Assembly (NCBI GenBank): GCA_964459675.1
Contig: CAYWNP010000019.1
Location: forward strand, 1 to 29,039
Direction of reading: 5' to 3'
Length of the DNA: 29,039 bases
From: CAIZQW01 sp964459675
GTDB taxonomy: Bacteria > Verrucomicrobiota > Kiritimatiellia > RFP12 > UBA1067
The position numbers were made by a program, and so were the translations under genes. Of this stretch, positions 1 through 8,740 are shown one piece after another (position 1 is the stretch's first letter; each line of letters begins with the position of its first letter). Below the pieces are notes generated by a model, which worked only from the letters and a program-made list of their open reading frames with translations, did no database searches and was not told the origin of the DNA.

Positions 1-2
1 TG

Positions 3-164
3 CCACCTGTGGCTTATGCTGGCAACCTTGTCAGCGACGGGGATTATTGTGATTCTTTTGGGTACGCAATTCAAGGTGAAATTTCGCAGGGCAGTGAAAT
101 TGCGATTGGGGGAGGACGCAAAGACCTTAAGACTTCGAGACTCAAAGGTGAGACGCAGGACTGA
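3..164 (+). CDS. 3' end of an unidentified gene (partial)
   Basis: Frame 3 is open from the window edge to a TGA at 162-164, giving 53 residues that begin PPVAYAGNLVSDGDYCDSF and include the glycine-rich stretch IAIGGGRKD. Composition and codon choice look more like real protein than the overlapping frame-1 reading, which runs on through the REP-like repeat. The start lies outside the window. I do not recognise the family and assign no function. It is oriented towards the fucose locus and is followed by about 310 bases of non-coding sequence. Being a short open frame at an edge, it could also be chance. Confidence 0.35.
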   Translation, partial: PPVAYAGNLVSDGDYCDSFGYAIQGEISQGSEIAIGGGRKDLKTSRLKGETQD

Positions 165-197
165 AAAGCCACTTGGAGGCCTTACGGGGTGGCAATG

Positions 198-226
198 CCT
201 GGGACCGCGGACACTCCTGTCCGCCA
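198..226 (+). repeat. REP-like palindromic repeat, copy 1
   Basis: This 29-base unit starts CCTGGGACCGCGGACA and matches the reverse complement of 318-346 at 28 of 29 positions. It contains a perfect 7-bp stem, GCGGACA (207-213) and TGTCCGC (218-224), around the 4-base loop CTCC. Extragenic position, internal palindrome and an inverted partner 91 bp away are the layout of REP/BIME elements. Whether more copies exist elsewhere in the genome cannot be seen here. Confidence 0.7.
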
Positions 227-317
227 GAGTAAGTTGTTAACCCATGGATAAGGGGAACTGCAATAAAGGTTGTTGAGAGGATTGGGGTTAGGCAATGATC
301 GTGAAGAAAAGATAGGT

Positions 318-346
318 TGGCGGACAAGAGTGTCCGCGGTCCCAGG
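318..346 (-). repeat. REP-like palindromic repeat, copy 2 (inverted)
   Basis: This is the inverted partner of 198-226, differing at one base in the loop. The stem is GCGGACA (320-326) and TGTCCGC (331-337) with loop AGAG, so the single change leaves the hairpin intact. Together the copies could also form one long cruciform with a 91-base loop. Confidence 0.7.
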
Positions 347-475
347 TGTGGAGCTATAGACAAGCTCGCAAGGACGTTTGTCAGGCTTGCGTCCTTCTGT
401 CCTGCTGTCCTTGAGTCAATAACCCAAGTCCCGCGTTCAAGGTCCCAAGTCTTAAACATGACGCAATCGACAACG

Positions 476-907
476 TTAGAGAGCTGGTGTGACACCCTTC
501 TTTAGGATGATGTTTCCGTATTTGGCGAGTTCGCCGGTCATGACGCAGGCGAAAGCCTTCTGGGCACGGTCGTAAAAATCGAAACGGCCGATGCGGGTGA
601 TGGCCGGAACATTTTTGAGGTGCTGACGCAGGGCAACCTTATAACGCTTCTCCACTTCCGGATCCAGCGTGTCGCCTTCGACAGCCGCCATCATGATGAG
701 CGGAGGGGAATAACTATCGAGTTCAAAGAGCGGGATGATACCCTCCAGCAATGCCGGAACACCAATACCGTCCGCGCGCACAACCTGCTTGCAGAAGGTG
801 TGGCCTGGGAAGTGGGCATCCGCTAGGATAATTTCATCTCCGTGTCCCATCTCGGCAAGGACTTTTAAGAGATCAGGGGATATGACAGGGGATATGCCTT
901 TTAACAT
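476..907 (-). CDS. fucU: L-fucose mutarotase FucU
   Basis: This 143-residue protein is of the RbsD/FucU family, which interconverts the alpha and beta anomers of L-fucose in the cytoplasm and so supplies the form used by L-fucose isomerase. It closely resembles E. coli FucU (140 aa): it opens MLKGISPVISPDLLKVLAEM, carries GHGDEIILADAHFPGH with the conserved histidines, then FELDSYSPPLIMMAAVEGD, and ends AKYGNIILKKGVTP. The start ATG at 905-907 follows an AGGAG about five bases upstream. It begins 12 bp after the fucP stop, so the two are almost certainly co-transcribed. No terminator with a U tract was seen after it. Confidence 0.95.
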   Translation of the reverse strand: MLKGISPVISPDLLKVLAEMGHGDEIILADAHFPGHTFCKQVVRADGIGVPALLEGIIPLFELDSYSPPLIMMAAVEGDTLDPEVEKRYKVALRQHLKNVPAITRIGRFDFYDRAQKAFACVMTGELAKYGNIILKKGVTPAL

Positions 908-919
908 GAGACTCCTCTC

Positions 920-2353
920 TTACAATGATTCACTTGCTACCCGTTTAGGGTGGGTTAAGGTTCTGTAGCCATAAGCGGCAATGACGATAAAACAGATTAA
1001 GGGAAGCATAAACGACATCCGGACACTGCTCAGCGTCGTGAAGAGCAGGTTGAAGTCGGACTGATCCATGATCCATCCCTGCATCGGCGTCATGAGGCAG
1101 CCGCCGACAATGGCCATCACCAACCCGGCTGAGGCGATTTTCGCGTCTTTCCCGACATCGCGAAGGGCAACGCCGTAAATGGTTGGAAACATCAGGGACA
1201 TGCACGAAGAGGCGAGAATCAGTGTGACGAGCCCGGACATGCCACTGATCACAAAGGGTGCTTTGAGATAGACGACGAGTTGGGCCCAGAAGCCTGCCTG
1301 TGCGGACTGCTGAAGTAGGAGTTTAAAGTCGGCACCCGCATTCATGTTGCCCCCGCCAAAAATCGTGTGTAGAATGAGACAACCGCCAACGAAGGCCAGT
1401 AGCAAAAGGAGCATACCCTGGTTGATAAATTTTAAAAGGAACGTGCAAATAAACCGGGAAGAGACAAACATGACCATGGCGATGATGTTATAGAATTGAG
1501 CATCTGCCTTTGTGAGACCGAGCGTCTTCTCTGCATATTGGATGATAAAGGTCCAGCACATGATCTGCACGCCGACGTAAAACATCTGGGCAATGACACC
1601 CTCGACATATTGCGCATTTTTCACGAGGCGCTTTAAAGTCGGCATGACATCCAGATTGCGGTCTTCATCCTCTGCATTGCGGGGCAGACGGCTGAAGAAG
1701 AAGACACAGAAGAATACGGTGACGACGACCCCGAGGAGGGCATATGGCAGGATAATGATTGCGAGATCGCTCGCGGCGATTTTGTTAAAGGCCTCCACGG
1801 ATGTTCCACGTAACGTGGTTCGTGCAGCTTCATCCATAGGGTTTAAGTGTTCCAAAATCATTTCCTTTGCAACAAACATACCCAAGATAGAGCCCATGGG
1901 ATTGAAGGATTGGGCGAGGTTGAGTCGGCGGGTTGCGGTTTCAGGGTCACCCATGGAGAGGATAAAGGGATTCGCGCAGGTTTCCAAAAAGGCGAGTCCG
2001 CAGGTCATGATAAAATAGGAGAGCAAGAAAGCCCAGAAGGCCATCATCCACCCGGAAGGAATAAAACAGAAACAGCCGATGGCATAGAGGAGCAGGCCCA
2101 AGAGAATCCCGCTCTTGTATGAATAACGTTTAATAAAAAGAGCGGCCGGAAAGGCCATGAAACCGTACCCGCCATAAAAAGCAAACTGCACGAGTGAGCT
2201 TTCGAAATTACTGATCAGCAGGATGTTTTTAAATGCAGCCACCATCGGATTGGTGATGTCGTTTGCAAAGCCCCACAACGCAAAAAGTGACGTGACGAGA
2301 ATGAAGGGCAAAATAAGTGCTGGTGAAATAAGCTTGGCTTTTTTGTCCGTCAT
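920..2353 (-). CDS. fucP: L-fucose permease FucP (MFS, H+ symporter)
   Basis: A 477-residue hydrophobic protein with about 12 membrane segments, somewhat longer than E. coli FucP (438 aa). FucP imports L-fucose with protons across the inner membrane. Family signatures near the N-terminus include LFALWGFANDITNPMV, VQFAFYGGYGF and RYSYKSGILLGLLLYAIG. Further on, GLAFLETCANPF keeps the membrane glutamate that corresponds to E135 of E. coli FucP. The membrane aspartate sits at AND rather than at the E. coli NND position, as in other FucP-like carriers. The start ATG follows GGAGAA. Next to fucU and divergent from fucI, so fucose is the likely substrate, but related sugars cannot be excluded. Confidence 0.93.
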   Translation of the reverse strand: MTDKKAKLISPALILPFILVTSLFALWGFANDITNPMVAAFKNILLISNFESSLVQFAFYGGYGFMAFPAALFIKRYSYKSGILLGLLLYAIGCFCFIPSGWMMAFWAFLLSYFIMTCGLAFLETCANPFILSMGDPETATRRLNLAQSFNPMGSILGMFVAKEMILEHLNPMDEAARTTLRGTSVEAFNKIAASDLAIIILPYALLGVVVTVFFCVFFFSRLPRNAEDEDRNLDVMPTLKRLVKNAQYVEGVIAQMFYVGVQIMCWTFIIQYAEKTLGLTKADAQFYNIIAMVMFVSSRFICTFLLKFINQGMLLLLLAFVGGCLILHTIFGGGNMNAGADFKLLLQQSAQAGFWAQLVVYLKAPFVISGMSGLVTLILASSCMSLMFPTIYGVALRDVGKDAKIASAGLVMAIVGGCLMTPMQGWIMDQSDFNLLFTTLSSVRMSFMLPLICFIVIAAYGYRTLTHPKRVASESL

Positions 2354-2385
2354 GATCGTTCTCCGTTGTTGGTAATTTTCAACGC

Positions 2386-2422
2386 TTTAGCTAAACAGGC
2401 CGTCAATTTAGCATAATTGCTA
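2386..2422. promoter_or_regulatory. Candidate operator sites in the fucP/fucI control region
   Basis: The 211 bp between fucP and fucI hold a perfect 10-bp palindrome, TTTAGCTAAA (2386-2395). Thirteen bases further on is an interrupted inverted repeat with arms TAGCA and TGCTA around TAAT (2409-2422). Both lie just upstream of fucP, where a transcription factor could act. No regulator gene is visible in the window, so the role is inference. Confidence 0.35.
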
Positions 2423-2487
2423 TCCGCCATCAAGGCGTAAGCATCAGGGGTCGTACGAGCGGGTACAAAATTTAACCGTTTAGAGTG

Positions 2488-2516
2488 ATGACAGGAGCGA
2501 GGTGTTTTGCTATATT
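2488..2516 (+). promoter_or_regulatory. Candidate sigma70-type promoter for fucI
   Basis: ATGACA (2488-2493, 5 of 6 to TTGACA) and TATATT (2511-2516, 5 of 6 to TATAAT) are separated by exactly 17 bp, about 50 bp upstream of the chosen fucI start. Confidence 0.5.
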
Positions 2517-2564
2517 GTTCGGCAACAGATGAAACACTCGAAATTTCTAAACCAGGAAAAAGCT

Positions 2565-4349
2565 ATGTTAAATTCCATTTGGAACCGTAATGAATTTCCG
2601 AAAGTCGGCATCCGCCCCATTATCGACGGACGCTGCAACGGTGTACGTGAATCCCTTGAGCTTCAAACCATGAATATGGCGAAGTCTGCAGCCAAGCTGA
2701 TTACGGACACCCTTCGTTACCCGGACGGTTCGCCTGTTCAGTGCATACTTCCTCCCTTCACCATCGGTGGGTGCACAGAAGCCGCTCAATGCGATGCAAT
2801 TTTTGAAAAAGAGAATGTTGGACTCTCCCTCAGTGTGACACCGTGCTGGTGTTATGGCTCGGAAACCATGGACACCCATCCCCTTCGACCCAAGGCCGTC
2901 TGGGGCTTTAACGGCACGGAACGACCAGGCGCTGTCTATCTTGCCGCCGTTCTTGCTGGGCATGCCCAGAAGGGACTGCCCGCTTACGGTATTTATGGCA
3001 AAGAGGTCCAAGATGCCAAGGACACCTCCATTCCTTCAGATGTTCAGGAGAAGCTGCTGCGCTTTACCCGCGCGGGCCTCGCGACCGCCATGATGCGCAA
3101 CAAATCCTATCTCGCGTGCGGAACCTCCTCCATGGGGATTGCCGGCTCGTTTGTGGACCCCGATTTCTTCCAGGACTATTTTGGGATGCGCACCGAGCAG
3201 GTGGATATGTGCGAATTCGAACGTCGTATTGAACAGGGCATCTACGACAAAGCCGAATATGAACGGGCACTGGCGTGGACGCGCAAGAACTGCAAGGAAG
3301 GCAAGGACTGGAATGCCAAGGCTATCCAAAAACCGCGTAACGCGAAGGACGCGGACTGGTCATACGTCGTCAAGATGGCGCTCGTGATGCGTGACCTCAT
3401 GGTCGGCAATCCTGCGCTCGCCAAGCAGTTTCCTGAGGAGTCACTTGGCCGCAATGCACTGGTGTCTGGCTTTCAAGGGCAACGGCAGTGGACAGACTAT
3501 CGCCCGAACGGTGACTTCCTGGAGGCCATTTTAACCAGTTCCTTTGACTGGAACGGTATACGAGCGCCTTATTTGGTCGCCACAGAAAATGATTCGCTGA
3601 ATGGTGCCTGTATGCTTCTCATGTATCTGTTGACAAACCGGGCCCAGCTCTTTGCCGATGTGCGCACTTACTGGAGCCCTGATGCCGTCAAGCGTGTCAC
3701 CGGCAAGAAGTTGACGGGCCTCAACGCCAACGGCTTCATCCATCTGATCAACTCCGGAGCAGCCTGCCTCGATGGAAGCGGCAAGCAGCGCATCAAAGGG
3801 AAACCTGCGATGAAACCTTTCTGGGACATTGCTGAGAAGGAGGCTGCAGCCTGCCTCAAGGCCACGGAATGGTGTCCGGCTGACGTGGGTTACTTCCGGG
3901 GCGGTGGCTTTTCCTCCAGCTTCTTGACAGAAGGGGGAATGCCCATGACCATGACACGCATTAGCCGCGTCAAAGGCTTCGGACCTGTTCTGCAAATCGC
4001 GGAAGGCTGGTCTTCGGACCTGCCCAAGCATGTCAACGATAAGCTTATGGAGCGCACCAATCCAACGTGGCCGTGTACTTGGTTTGTCCCTCGCCTGACG
4101 GGTTCAGGGGCCTTCCGTGATGTCTACAGCGTCATGAACAACTGGAGCGCTAACCATGGCGCCATCAGTTACGGCCACATCGGTGCGGACCTGACCACGC
4201 TTGCCGCGATGCTGCGCATTCCTGTGGCGATGTCAAATGTCGCGGAGGAGGATGTCTTCCGTCCGCACGCCTGGGGACTCTTTGGTGCCAGTGATCTGAC
4301 GGGCTCGGATTATCGCGCCTGCCAGCATTTCGGGCCGATCTACAAGTAG
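2565..4349 (+). CDS. fucI: L-fucose isomerase FucI
   Basis: A 594-residue aldose-ketose isomerase converting L-fucose to L-fuculose, the first committed step of fucose breakdown; E. coli FucI has 591 residues. Identity is strong throughout, for example VGIRPIIDGRCNGVRESLE, TPCWCYGSETMDTHP and WGFNGTERPGAVYLAA. The metal-binding residues are present: E341 (ATENDSLNG), D365 (FADVRTYWSP) and H531 (NHGAIS), matching E337, D361 and H528 of E. coli. The frame is open from 2502, but ATG 2565 gives the family length and has AGGAAAA upstream. No fuculokinase or fuculose-phosphate aldolase is in the window, so the pathway must be completed elsewhere. The stop is 5 bp from the convergent transporter stop. 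Confidence 0.96.
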   Translation: MLNSIWNRNEFPKVGIRPIIDGRCNGVRESLELQTMNMAKSAAKLITDTLRYPDGSPVQCILPPFTIGGCTEAAQCDAIFEKENVGLSLSVTPCWCYGSETMDTHPLRPKAVWGFNGTERPGAVYLAAVLAGHAQKGLPAYGIYGKEVQDAKDTSIPSDVQEKLLRFTRAGLATAMMRNKSYLACGTSSMGIAGSFVDPDFFQDYFGMRTEQVDMCEFERRIEQGIYDKAEYERALAWTRKNCKEGKDWNAKAIQKPRNAKDADWSYVVKMALVMRDLMVGNPALAKQFPEESLGRNALVSGFQGQRQWTDYRPNGDFLEAILTSSFDWNGIRAPYLVATENDSLNGACMLLMYLLTNRAQLFADVRTYWSPDAVKRVTGKKLTGLNANGFIHLINSGAACLDGSGKQRIKGKPAMKPFWDIAEKEAAACLKATEWCPADVGYFRGGGFSSSFLTEGGMPMTMTRISRVKGFGPVLQIAEGWSSDLPKHVNDKLMERTNPTWPCTWFVPRLTGSGAFRDVYSVMNNWSANHGAISYGHIGADLTTLAAMLRIPVAMSNVAEEDVFRPHAWGLFGASDLTGSDYRACQHFGPIYK

Positions 4350-4354
4350 GTCAA

Positions 4355-5005
4355 TTAATTGAAATAGCAGAGTATCGCGACGCCGAGGATGAGGACGGCG
4401 AGGGCGTAGGCTTTGCGCTTGATATTCTGTTCATGGAAAATGATCGTGCCGAGCCCGAATGAGACAATGACATTTGAGCGTCGGAGTAATGAGACAATCG
4501 AGATCGGGGTTCCCGGTTCGCTCATCGCTGAAAAGTAAAACCAGTCTGCAGCCACGAGAAAGAGTCCGACTGCCGGAATGGACCAGCGCCACTGAAAGGG
4601 CGTGCGCTGCATCTTGAGCAGACGCTGGATGAAGATAATCACGGTGAAGAGGAGAACGAGATCTGCTTGAAACCAGAATTGCACGATGAGCGGATCAATC
4701 GCATGGCGTTGCAGCAGAAATTTATCGTAAAGCGCACTGCACGCGCCCAGCAGCGTCCCGGCAAAGGCAAAAAAGACACCCCAGTTCCGTTCAAAGCGAA
4801 TCCCCTCCAGCTTGCCTGCCAGGGAGAAGAGAAAGTACCCCGCCAGGACAGCACCAATCCCTATCGCCTGCATCCACGAGGGTATCTCCCCGTAGATGAG
4901 CATCGCACCCAGAAGGGTCCAGAAGGGGACCGAGGCGCGGAGCGGGGCTGCGATGGAGAATGGGAGTTCGCGGATCGCGTAATAGGCGAAGACCCAGGAG
5001 ACGGC
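4355..5005 (-). CDS. DMT/EamA-family transporter, C-terminal part (cut by gap)
   Basis: The 216 visible residues are mostly membrane segments (about seven), in the pattern of the second half of a 10-helix drug/metabolite transporter. Recognisable stretches are PLRASVPFWTLLGAMLIYGE, followed by a basic loop, and near the end the EamA-like SLLRRSNVIVSFGLGTIIF. The N-terminal part, roughly three helices, is lost in the N run at 5006-5105. The open frame continues through the N into murA only by chance; the two are unrelated. The substrate is unknown. Convergent with fucI, so it may be unconnected with fucose. Confidence 0.8.
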   Translation of the reverse strand, partial: AVSWVFAYYAIRELPFSIAAPLRASVPFWTLLGAMLIYGEIPSWMQAIGIGAVLAGYFLFSLAGKLEGIRFERNWGVFFAFAGTLLGACSALYDKFLLQRHAIDPLIVQFWFQADLVLLFTVIIFIQRLLKMQRTPFQWRWSIPAVGLFLVAADWFYFSAMSEPGTPISIVSLLRRSNVIVSFGLGTIIFHEQNIKRKAYALAVLILGVAILCYFN

Positions 5006-5105
5006 NNNNNNNNNNNNNNNNNNNNNNNNNNNNNNNNNNNNNNNNNNNNNNNNNNNNNNNNNNNNNNNNNNNNNNNNNNNNNNNNNNNNNNNNNNNNNNN
5101 NNNNN
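5006..5105. other. Scaffold gap (100 N)
   Basis: Exactly 100 undetermined bases, the usual placeholder for a gap of unknown size between contigs. The missing sequence includes the 3' end of murA and the 5' end of the DMT transporter, and could hold further genes. The join itself is only as reliable as the read pairs that made it. Confidence 0.95.
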
Positions 5106-6382
5106 CGTTCGATGCTGGCGTTGAGGGCACGCAGCTCTTGTTCGACGGCTTCGTAGCCGCGGTCAATGCTGTTGGCGTTGAGGATGGTGGTTTCGCCCTT
5201 GGCGCCTAGTGCTGCAATTAGCAAGGCCATGCCTGCGCGAATATCTGGACTAGCCACGCGCGAGCTGTGCAGGGGTGTCGGACCGGTCACCACGATGCGG
5301 TGGGGGTCGCACTGGACAATACGTGCGCCCATGCCGAGGAGATGGTCCACAAAGTACATGCGACTCTCAAACATCTTTTCAAAAAACATGGTGGTTCCAC
5401 GCGCTTGAGTAGCTAGGACGATCAGCACGCTCATCAAATCGGAGGGGAGCATGGGCCAGGGGCCATCTTCGATCTTCGGAATCGCATCGCCAAAGTCATA
5501 CTCTGTCTTCAGCTTCTGACGCGGCGGAAGGCGGAGCGTCTTTTTCAACGGATCAAAGTGATACTTAACGCCAAAGCGGGTGAAGGGTTTGATTAGTACG
5601 GCGAAATCATCAGGCTCGATATCTTCGATGGTGAGATCGCCTCCTGTAATCAATGCGGCGACCATATAACTTCCCGCGTCGATGTAGTCAGGGCCGATGC
5701 GCTGTTCTGTGCCATGGAGTTTCTCAACACCCTCGATCACGAGGCGGTTTGTACCAATCCCGCTGATCTTCGCGCCCATGGCGTTGAGCATGGTACAGAG
5801 ATTCTGGACATGCGGTTCACAGGCGGTGTTATAGAGCATGGTGACACCCTTAGCCAAGGTGGCGGCCATGATCAGGTTTTCGGTGGCAGTGACACTGGCT
5901 TCATCCAGGAGGATATAGGCGCCGGTCAAACCCTTGGGGGCTTTAAAGCTGTAGGAGCTACCTGTGGCAATGGAGGCTCCAAGGCTCTTTAATCCCTCCA
6001 GGTGGGTGTCGATGCGACGGCGTCCGATGACATCGCCGCCAGGGGGATAGAGCGTGGCTGCGCCGCAGCGGGCGAGCAGGGGGCCTGCAAAGAGGATGGA
6101 GGACCGGACTTTGCCGCAGAGCTCTTTTGAGACCTTGGTCCGAATTTTTCGCGCATGGATTGTCACCTCGCGCTTGGCCTCATTCAGTTTGACCTCCGCG
6201 CCCAGGTCGGAGAGGAGCTTGAGGGTGGTCCGGACATCGACGATGAGTGGCAGGTTCTTGAGCGTGACAGGCTCGGAGGTGAGGAGCGACGCGGCGATCA
6301 TGGGCAAAGCGGCATTTTTATTGCCGGGTGTCCGATGGGTTCCGCTGATACTCTTTTTTCCATGAATGATCAGTTTAGACAT
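5106..6382 (-). CDS. murA: UDP-N-acetylglucosamine 1-carboxyvinyltransferase MurA (last residues missing)
   Basis: MurA transfers enolpyruvate from PEP to UDP-GlcNAc, the first committed step of peptidoglycan synthesis in the cytoplasm. 425 residues are visible, so only the last few are lost in the gap (E. coli MurA has 419). Conserved features are NKNAALP with K22, VRSSILFAGPLLAR, the loop PGGDVIGRRRIDTH, LPSDLMSV, DIRAGMALLIAA and IDRGYEAVEQELRALNA. In the loop, the Cys that corresponds to C115 of E. coli is Asp (D117, codon GAT at 6032-6034). Asp here is known in Chlamydia and Mycobacterium MurA and gives an active, fosfomycin-insensitive enzyme. The start ATG follows AGGA. Downstream of the broken TPR gene on the same strand, 109 bp apart. 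Confidence 0.95.
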
Positions 6383-6491
6383 GACAAAAATCCTACAAAA
6401 ATAAGGTGTCTCCCCTGCAGAAAATCTTTGGGGTCTTTAAAGGAAGCCACTATATCAAAAATTGAAAACAAGGGGCAAGCTAGGAGACGAG

Positions 6492-8718
6492 CTATTTTCC
6501 GGATTTTTGGGCAGCCGCCACGTCAGCTGATCGCATCCGCAGGTCACTAAAGGCAACACGTGTGCCGTAGAGTGTGAAGTGGCGCATGCCGTTTTTCCGA
6601 AAACTCCTCATTTGTTTTGATATGTCCTGCGCTTTTATCACTTGCTTACCATTCAGCCATACCGAGACTTTGTTGTTGCAGGAGATGATCCGAAACTGGA
6701 CTTCGGGCTTTTCGCAGACGACCGAGACGGAGGCTGTGCTTGGTTCGTCGTATAGGCCGCTGACCGCGACCTGACATGTGTTGTTCTCATAATCAAAATT
6801 AACAGAGGGCTCATCGTTATTTTTGAACGTGTCGAGCTGGAAACAGACTCTACTGGCTTGCCCTGTCGGTGCGACAAACCGAAAGACGCCTTCATACTCT
6901 ACATCGGCAGGCAAGGGGGTCATCCATTCGAGCTGGCACATTTCATTGTCGGTGCGGAGCCCTTTTTCCGCTCCCCGCCACCCCATATCTATATTAAACC
7001 ATCCTGGACAGCGCTTTTCAAGCGTTGGGGCAATCCACTCACCGCGTTTAAAAAGAGTCTCCATTTCAAGGCAACTGATTCGATAACAGAGATATTGCTC
7101 CTCCTCAAAACCTAGCTTCCCTCCACCCCGTATTGCGGTCAAAGCAACTAACGCCTCTTCGTAACGCCTCGCCCGATAAAGTTCCTCAGCCGCGATCAGT
7201 GACTTTGCGTTCTGCCCCAGTAATCCATTCAGGACAGCGCAGATATGATTAAAGTCATTCGGTAAAAAACCTTTTGTGCTCTTGGAAAGTGTCATCTTGC
7301 GAGGCTGGTTGTACTCGAGAGCCTTTTTCAAATCCCCCCCGGCATATTCAACGACGGGTAAAAGTCCGGCAGCCAAATTTTGCACAGCTTTTACATTTTT
7401 TGTGTTTTTAGCCTGTGCCGCTAAAACTTCTACGCACTTCTCACGAACGCCCGGCCGCTTAAACACCTCGTGGAGGTCGCATTTCAGATCCTCGGCGATT
7501 TGAAACATGATGGTGGCATAGAAGAGCGGAATCTGGGTGTCATGACGTTGGGTCTGATAGCAGGATTCCGCAAAGGCGGCCAGCTCCTCAAAAGAGCCTC
7601 CCCGACGCGGACGTGAATACATAACGTAGTATACGTAGGGCATCGGCCCATCAATTTCAGCGGCAACGGCCCGATCAAACCACATACGCATCTCTTCCTT
7701 GCGTGAACAGAAGGCGATGCCAATCATCATGGTGGCCGATTGGGGAAACTCGGGATGTAAGCGCCAAGCCTCCTCAAAAGCAAGCCGCGCCACCTCAACG
7801 TGTTGACTAAAAACCTTCCTTTCCTCGGCAGTCATTGTTTCTGGGTAGCCGCTGCCAAGTATGTCAAACGCCTCGTCTGTGGCGATTCTGCCACGTAGCA
7901 TGAGCGTCAGCCAAGGATCGATGGAGGGTGCCTTTTCAAAGGCTGCCAAGACAGCGGGATTCACGTGGCAATCAAGAGAATTCAGGACTCGGCATATATC
8001 ACGAGAGTCTTTTTTTGTGAAACCTCCTTTTTGAACCCATTCGGTTATGCGTGCCGCAAATAACGCTTCGTTTTTGGACGATGGGTCGATGGTGAGGTAC
8101 CCAATACCCACGAGAACTTTTGCAAACCATGGATTTGGCATATTGGCGAGACGAACATCCAACTCTTGGAGTACTTGCAGTGCCCCTGACTCATTGTTGC
8201 CGCTATTTAATTCCATCGCCTGCATCCAGCGGATCGCCGGATAGGTACATCCTTTTTTAGCCAAATCATTTGCACGTGCCCATGTGCCGTTATCTTCCAG
8301 AAGTCGTATTTCAGCCAAGGCATCGCATAAGTTCTCAAGCTCTTTCAAGACCAAAGGTGCCCATGGTTGACTCGCCTCTTTCGATGCCATAAAGGGGTCG
8401 TATTTCAGCCAAGGCATCGCATAAGTTCTCAAGCTCTTTCAAGACCAAAGGTGCCCATGGTTGACTCGCCTCTTTCGATGCCATAAAGGGGTCGATCACC
8501 AGTTTTTTAAAAAACGGTAGCGATTCCTCTTGCCGGATTCGCCATGCTGTCGGAGCCTCCGGTCCACAGGGGATTGGCTTGGGCACGTATTGAACGCGTT
8601 CTTTTCGGGGTTCCTTGTTCGCAATACGGGGATCTAGCTTTTCCACTCCGTCAACCCTCGCAGGAAGGATCATCGCTAGGCCTGCAACACCCACAAAAAC
8701 TTGTTTCAACAGACGCAT
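6492..8718 (-). pseudogene. Exported TPR protein with lectin-like C-terminal domain, frameshifted by a 94-bp duplication
   Basis: Two overlapping reading frames make up one gene. The N-terminal frame (8718 to about 8397) has a signal peptide, MRLLKQVFVGVAGLAMILPA, and runs to CDALAEIR. The rest (from about 8400 to 6492) resumes with the same residues and continues LLEDNGTWARANDLAKKG. A perfect 94-bp tandem duplication separates them. Removing one copy leaves 2133 nt, one open frame of 710 residues, so the duplication is the only lesion. The middle is helical and repeat-like (RARRYEEALVALTAIRGG), suggesting TPR-type helices. The last 150 residues are beta-rich with VSVWLNGKQVI and HFTLYGTRVAFSDLRM, resembling a LamG/DUF1080-like fold. 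Exported, with unknown function; a sugar or envelope role is inference. As given, only a 127-residue stub would be translated from the native start. Confidence 0.75.
8303..8494. repeat. Perfect 94-bp tandem duplication
   Basis: Bases 8303-8400 recur at 8397-8494, a 94-bp unit in two identical copies with the 4-bp sequence GTCG at both edges and the centre. Since 94 is not a multiple of three, the duplication shifts the frame of the gene. GTCG at both ends is what duplication between short direct repeats leaves. Concatenated contig ends in the assembly would look much the same. Confidence 0.95.
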
Positions 8719-8740
8719 AAAACAAACTCCTTTTGTCGTT

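Larger units (their letters stand above)
165..475. other. Non-coding, low-complexity intergenic region
   Basis: No convincing gene is present between the partial frame ending at 164 and the fucU stop at 476. The stretch holds two REP-like hairpins (198-226 and 318-346). From about 365 to 455 there are degenerate short repeats: TGTCC recurs at 392-410, CCCAAGTC occurs twice, and a 7-bp inverted repeat AAGGACG/CGTCCTT lies at 370-376 and 390-396. Open frames here are artefacts of the repeats. Confidence 0.6.

Noticed and set aside
142..495. A 117-codon open frame on the - strand, and a 74-codon frame at 16-240 (+)
   Set aside because: Both run through the REP-like repeats and yield the same repeat-derived peptide (GPRTLLSA). 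They are repeat artefacts.
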